Shown in pieces: positions 61,001 through 64,000 of a DNA stretch of 64,000 bases (within the stretch, counting starts at the first letter, position 1; each line of letters opens with the position of its first letter). Source of the stretch: Centropus unirufus (taxonomy: Eukaryota; Chordata; Aves; Cuculiformes; Centropidae); NCBI GenBank assembly GCA_013397695.1, contig VYZI01000003.1:3211696-3275695 (forward strand), read 5' to 3'. Both the position numbers and the translations under genes were made by a program. The notes beneath the pieces were generated by a model. It was given only the letters and a program-made list of their open reading frames with translations, made no database searches and was not told the DNA's origin.

Positions 61001-64000
61001 AAATTCAATTTTGGTTTTATGTAGTTAGGCTCATATGGGATAAATATTGCAAAATCACACTACAGAATTTCCCACAAAGAGAAGAGAGGGACTACTGAGG
61101 AGTGGGAGAAGGTATTTCATTGATGATACATAGACAAAAAATATAGTTTAAAAAAAATATAGAGATGCTACCACAGTGCTTGGCAATATTAGCATCAATC
61201 AGAGCAGAAAATTCATAGCATTAGTATGCTTTAGAAACAGGGAGACTCAAATTAGAAACTTTGGGAGAAAATATTACCCAAGATACAGAGAGAAGACATG
61301 TAGGAACTGTAATGTCAGGAAAATTCATGAAAACTTGAGGCCATCAGATTAGATATAGGTCTAAGGAACAGTGATTTTCATAGACAGCAAAATATCAATA
61401 GAACATATTAAAAAACAATTTCTTTGGGGCTTTTGGTATATGTTGTAATATGTACACATAGTGCAATATCTGCATTACTGGGAACATCACAAAGCACCTA
61501 AATGACATAAAATGTGGATGTTCATAGGAATGTTGAGTGATGGGCAAGAGTAGCAGTGAGGAACTAGTTTATGAGAAAGGATAAGTACTATCACTTGGCT
61601 AAAGAGTATCTGTCAAGGAACATGCTAGCAGACTGTTACTGAAGGATGTAGTCAACCATGAGCACAGTCAAATTTTATAGCATAATAAAAAGCCATGCAA
61701 AAACAGAGCAGAGGGATGAAATTAAGAAAGGAAAAAAATTAGACTGAATAATCAAAGGAGAGTTCTTGACAGAGAGATTTATTTTCTTTGGGAGTGATCA
61801 CAAACCCAAATTGATCTCACAAAACAAGCAATAGAAGCTCTATAGGTAGGAAAATTTAAATGAATGTGGACAATGTGTTAGTTTATATACAATGTAGAAG
61901 AGTCTAGTAAAGAAGTAAATTGAGTGGTTTAAGAGTTACATCATTCATGTTTATGTTCTAAATTACACTGGCATAAGTGACTGTTCTGAGTAAGTCTACA
62001 AAATTACCTCTTTAAAACAAGCTGATCACAATCTATGCACAGAATCTATTGTTTAAACTGGAGTGGTTTTGTTAAGATTTTGACGGCTATCTATTACCTT
62101 CTGTGTTTTTCTTGTCATAAAGACAACATGGAAAAACTGCATCAAAATTATCTTTTTCTTCACAATGAATATCTTCACCTTTCCACAGAGGCCGATATTT
62201 ATGACACAGTTTTTTTTAGACATGGAATGTCTAATCTGTAAGAAAACTAGCTCAGGGTTCACAAAAGTCTTTATTATGACTATTTAAATGAAATTTCCTT
62301 CATTCTGTTTGTCCACAATGGTAATGGAGCTGTCATGTGCAAGGCATCTGATTCTGAATCATAGTGATGTGCTTTGCCAAATGAAAAACATGGGTTTGGA
62401 GGAGGACTAGCTGAACCATCAAATTCTGTCCACTTCCCACAATTGCAATCAACTGTAAAAAAGACTCATCATTCAGGAAAAAGCACAAACCATCTGCTCC
62501 AGATTCCATACTTACCACTCATAAAACACATCCCCAAACTCTACAATAGTGTTCGGGCTTGGATAGAAAAAGAAAGCAATAGGAACGGAGAAAGGAGCAG
62601 CAGGGAATCCCCAGTGTGATGCTGTAATTGAACTTCCATTAAACTCATGGGGGGAGAATACAAGTTCAGTTTGCTCCTCTAAGTTTTCCTAGATAACAAA
62701 AATGGCAGATATCTGCAGTTAGGACTTGACTGTGTTTGCTTTAACTAGAAATGTTAAGCTCACCGTTCCTTTAATATTTTTCCATATTTCGCAAAGTGAT
62801 GCTATATCTTTATGCTAGATGGAAAGCTGACCTATCCAAATTCACATGCAGCAGTTCAAAAGTATTGCCAGAATAAAAATTAGGCCTCTTGGATGAGTTT
62901 TCAAATGCTGTAAGTTTGTGCAGTCCCACAGAGGCAGCAGAGGTATAATGAAGTTGCAATAATTTATATCAAGTGAGGATCAACTTCAGGTCTCACAGTC
63001 CCATGCTCCGTTCACAAACACGTTGCCTCAGTTAATAACAACTCTCCTACTCTCCCCAAAATGTGTGGTCTCTAAGGAGGCATGTAAAAAAAACCAAAAA
63101 CACATGCTAGTGCTACTTGTGCTATATTTGTTTCACAGACAGAGAACTGTGGTCTGCAGGGCTGCCAATGCTTATATAACATCAAAATTCTCAACAGCTA
63201 GTCCCTCCTGTTCCCTCTTTTACCCCATTTCACTCCTCACTATTCTTTTAATTGGAAAGCAATTCTAATTATTTTTTTCTCTTTCTAGATGTCTGGAGTG
63301 GTTGCATGGACACAGTGCCAATGACATATCCTGTGTGGCTGCATAATTAAGGATGAAAGACCTAGAGCAACTTCTATTTCCTCTAGAATTTTATGTCTGT
63401 CAACTGGCTGAAAACGTCAAAACAGATATTCCTCTTGAAAACAGCCTACTTCCTTCCCAGCTATGAACGTTAAAACCTTTGTTAAATAGGAAAGCAGATA
63501 TTAATTGGTTATGAAAAATACTTAAAAGCTTGTCTGTGGCAGTTTTTGACTGTTTGAGGAGATAGAGAAAAACCTGCTTTTCTTGCTGCAGACAATTATG
63601 GCATGAGGTTCTTAAGCAATATGTAGATAACAAAGAAATCTCATCATTGATATTTCACCTAACAACATGAAATCTTTCAGGAGACATTTATTTTTAAGTT
63701 AGGAGCTTCCTTAATAAGACATAAAAAGATGTACCAAGTAATATTTTCTGTAATCATTGGAAAGGAAATATAAATTATAACTACTGTCAAAATAGTACAT
63801 TACAGTAATTTTTGCATACTATTCCACAATATAAATTTTGTTGTTTGTAACTTTTCATAATGATAAAAATAAAAAATGTAGACATTAGTACAGAAGAGGG
63901 TGGACAAATTGGTATCTCCCAACAAATCACCTCTAGATACATGGATTGATTGCTAAATTTCTTGATATTGAAATACATTGGATATCCCAGGGTATGATCC
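58086..64000. other. AT-rich non-coding stretch
   Basis: No gene or named transposon was found. Bases 60195-60300 contain GATCCAAAGCCCATTGCAGT and later CTCCACTGAATTCCATGAAG, which resemble the same ancient amniote repeat noted near 49530. The remaining frames are short and unlike known proteins. Confidence 0.5.
60193..60300. repeat. Possible ancient amniote repeat fragment
   Basis: TTGATCCAAAGCCCATTGCA is close to the core of the old repeat described for 49531-49603, followed by AATGGAGAATTTTTACTTGA. The match weakens after about 60240, and CTCCACTGAATTCCATGAAG further on is less certain. Confidence 0.4.

Overview
This window reads as a piece of a bird (avian) nuclear genome: AT-rich, non-coding DNA scattered with decayed transposable elements. 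The bird assignment rests on several CR1 LINE copies with avian-type 3' ends, together with solo LTRs and LTR fragments of endogenous retrovirus (ERV) types that I recognise from bird genomes. The species cannot be fixed from this sequence. I found no protein-coding gene, no convincing exon set, no tRNA or rRNA, no CRISPR array and no bacterial-style operon. The reading frames present are short, are mostly explained by chance or by CR1 remnants, and some have no ATG.

Layout. 1-5520: AT-rich unique-looking DNA with one more GC-rich, unidentified block near 2.2-3.1 kb. 5.5-6.5 kb: a CR1 fragment on the minus strand that keeps damaged endonuclease and reverse transcriptase remnants. 8.5-12.1 kb: the most structured part, a long minus-strand CR1 covering the 3' UTR to the ORF1 area. 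Its endonuclease section is interrupted by a plus-strand ERV solo LTR at about 9.86-10.40 kb that carries two copies of a roughly 96-bp CCAAT-box unit and a TATA box. 12.1-19.6 kb: nothing recognised. 19.64-20.3 kb: a 3' CR1 fragment on the minus strand. 22.3-22.9 and 28.4-29.0 kb: two diverged solo LTRs of one family, both on the plus strand. 36.5-37.7 kb: two CR1 copies placed head to head with their 3' ends outward, forming a large inverted repeat. 40.6-41.5 kb: a CR1 of a different subfamily that ends in a pentanucleotide microsatellite. 41.9-44.0 kb: an unidentified moderately GC-rich region with a degenerate ~32-bp minisatellite. 47.0-47.8 and 57.7-58.1 kb: two fragments of a second LTR family on the minus strand. 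48.4 kb: a 23-base run of N. 54.06-55.15 kb: a sharply bounded GC-rich block with LTR-like promoter signals that I could not identify. The remainder is AT-rich unique-looking DNA.

There is no gene network to describe. The elements interact only as insertions into or next to one another: the LTR in the 8.5-12.1 kb CR1, and the two CR1s that abut at 36.88 kb. All family assignments are from pattern recognition of remembered repeat sequence and were not checked by a database search. I did not find an undescribed biological system. The observations most worth a second look are the nested CR1/LTR, the inverted CR1 pair, the GC-rich block at 54-55 kb and the minisatellite at 42.6 kb.
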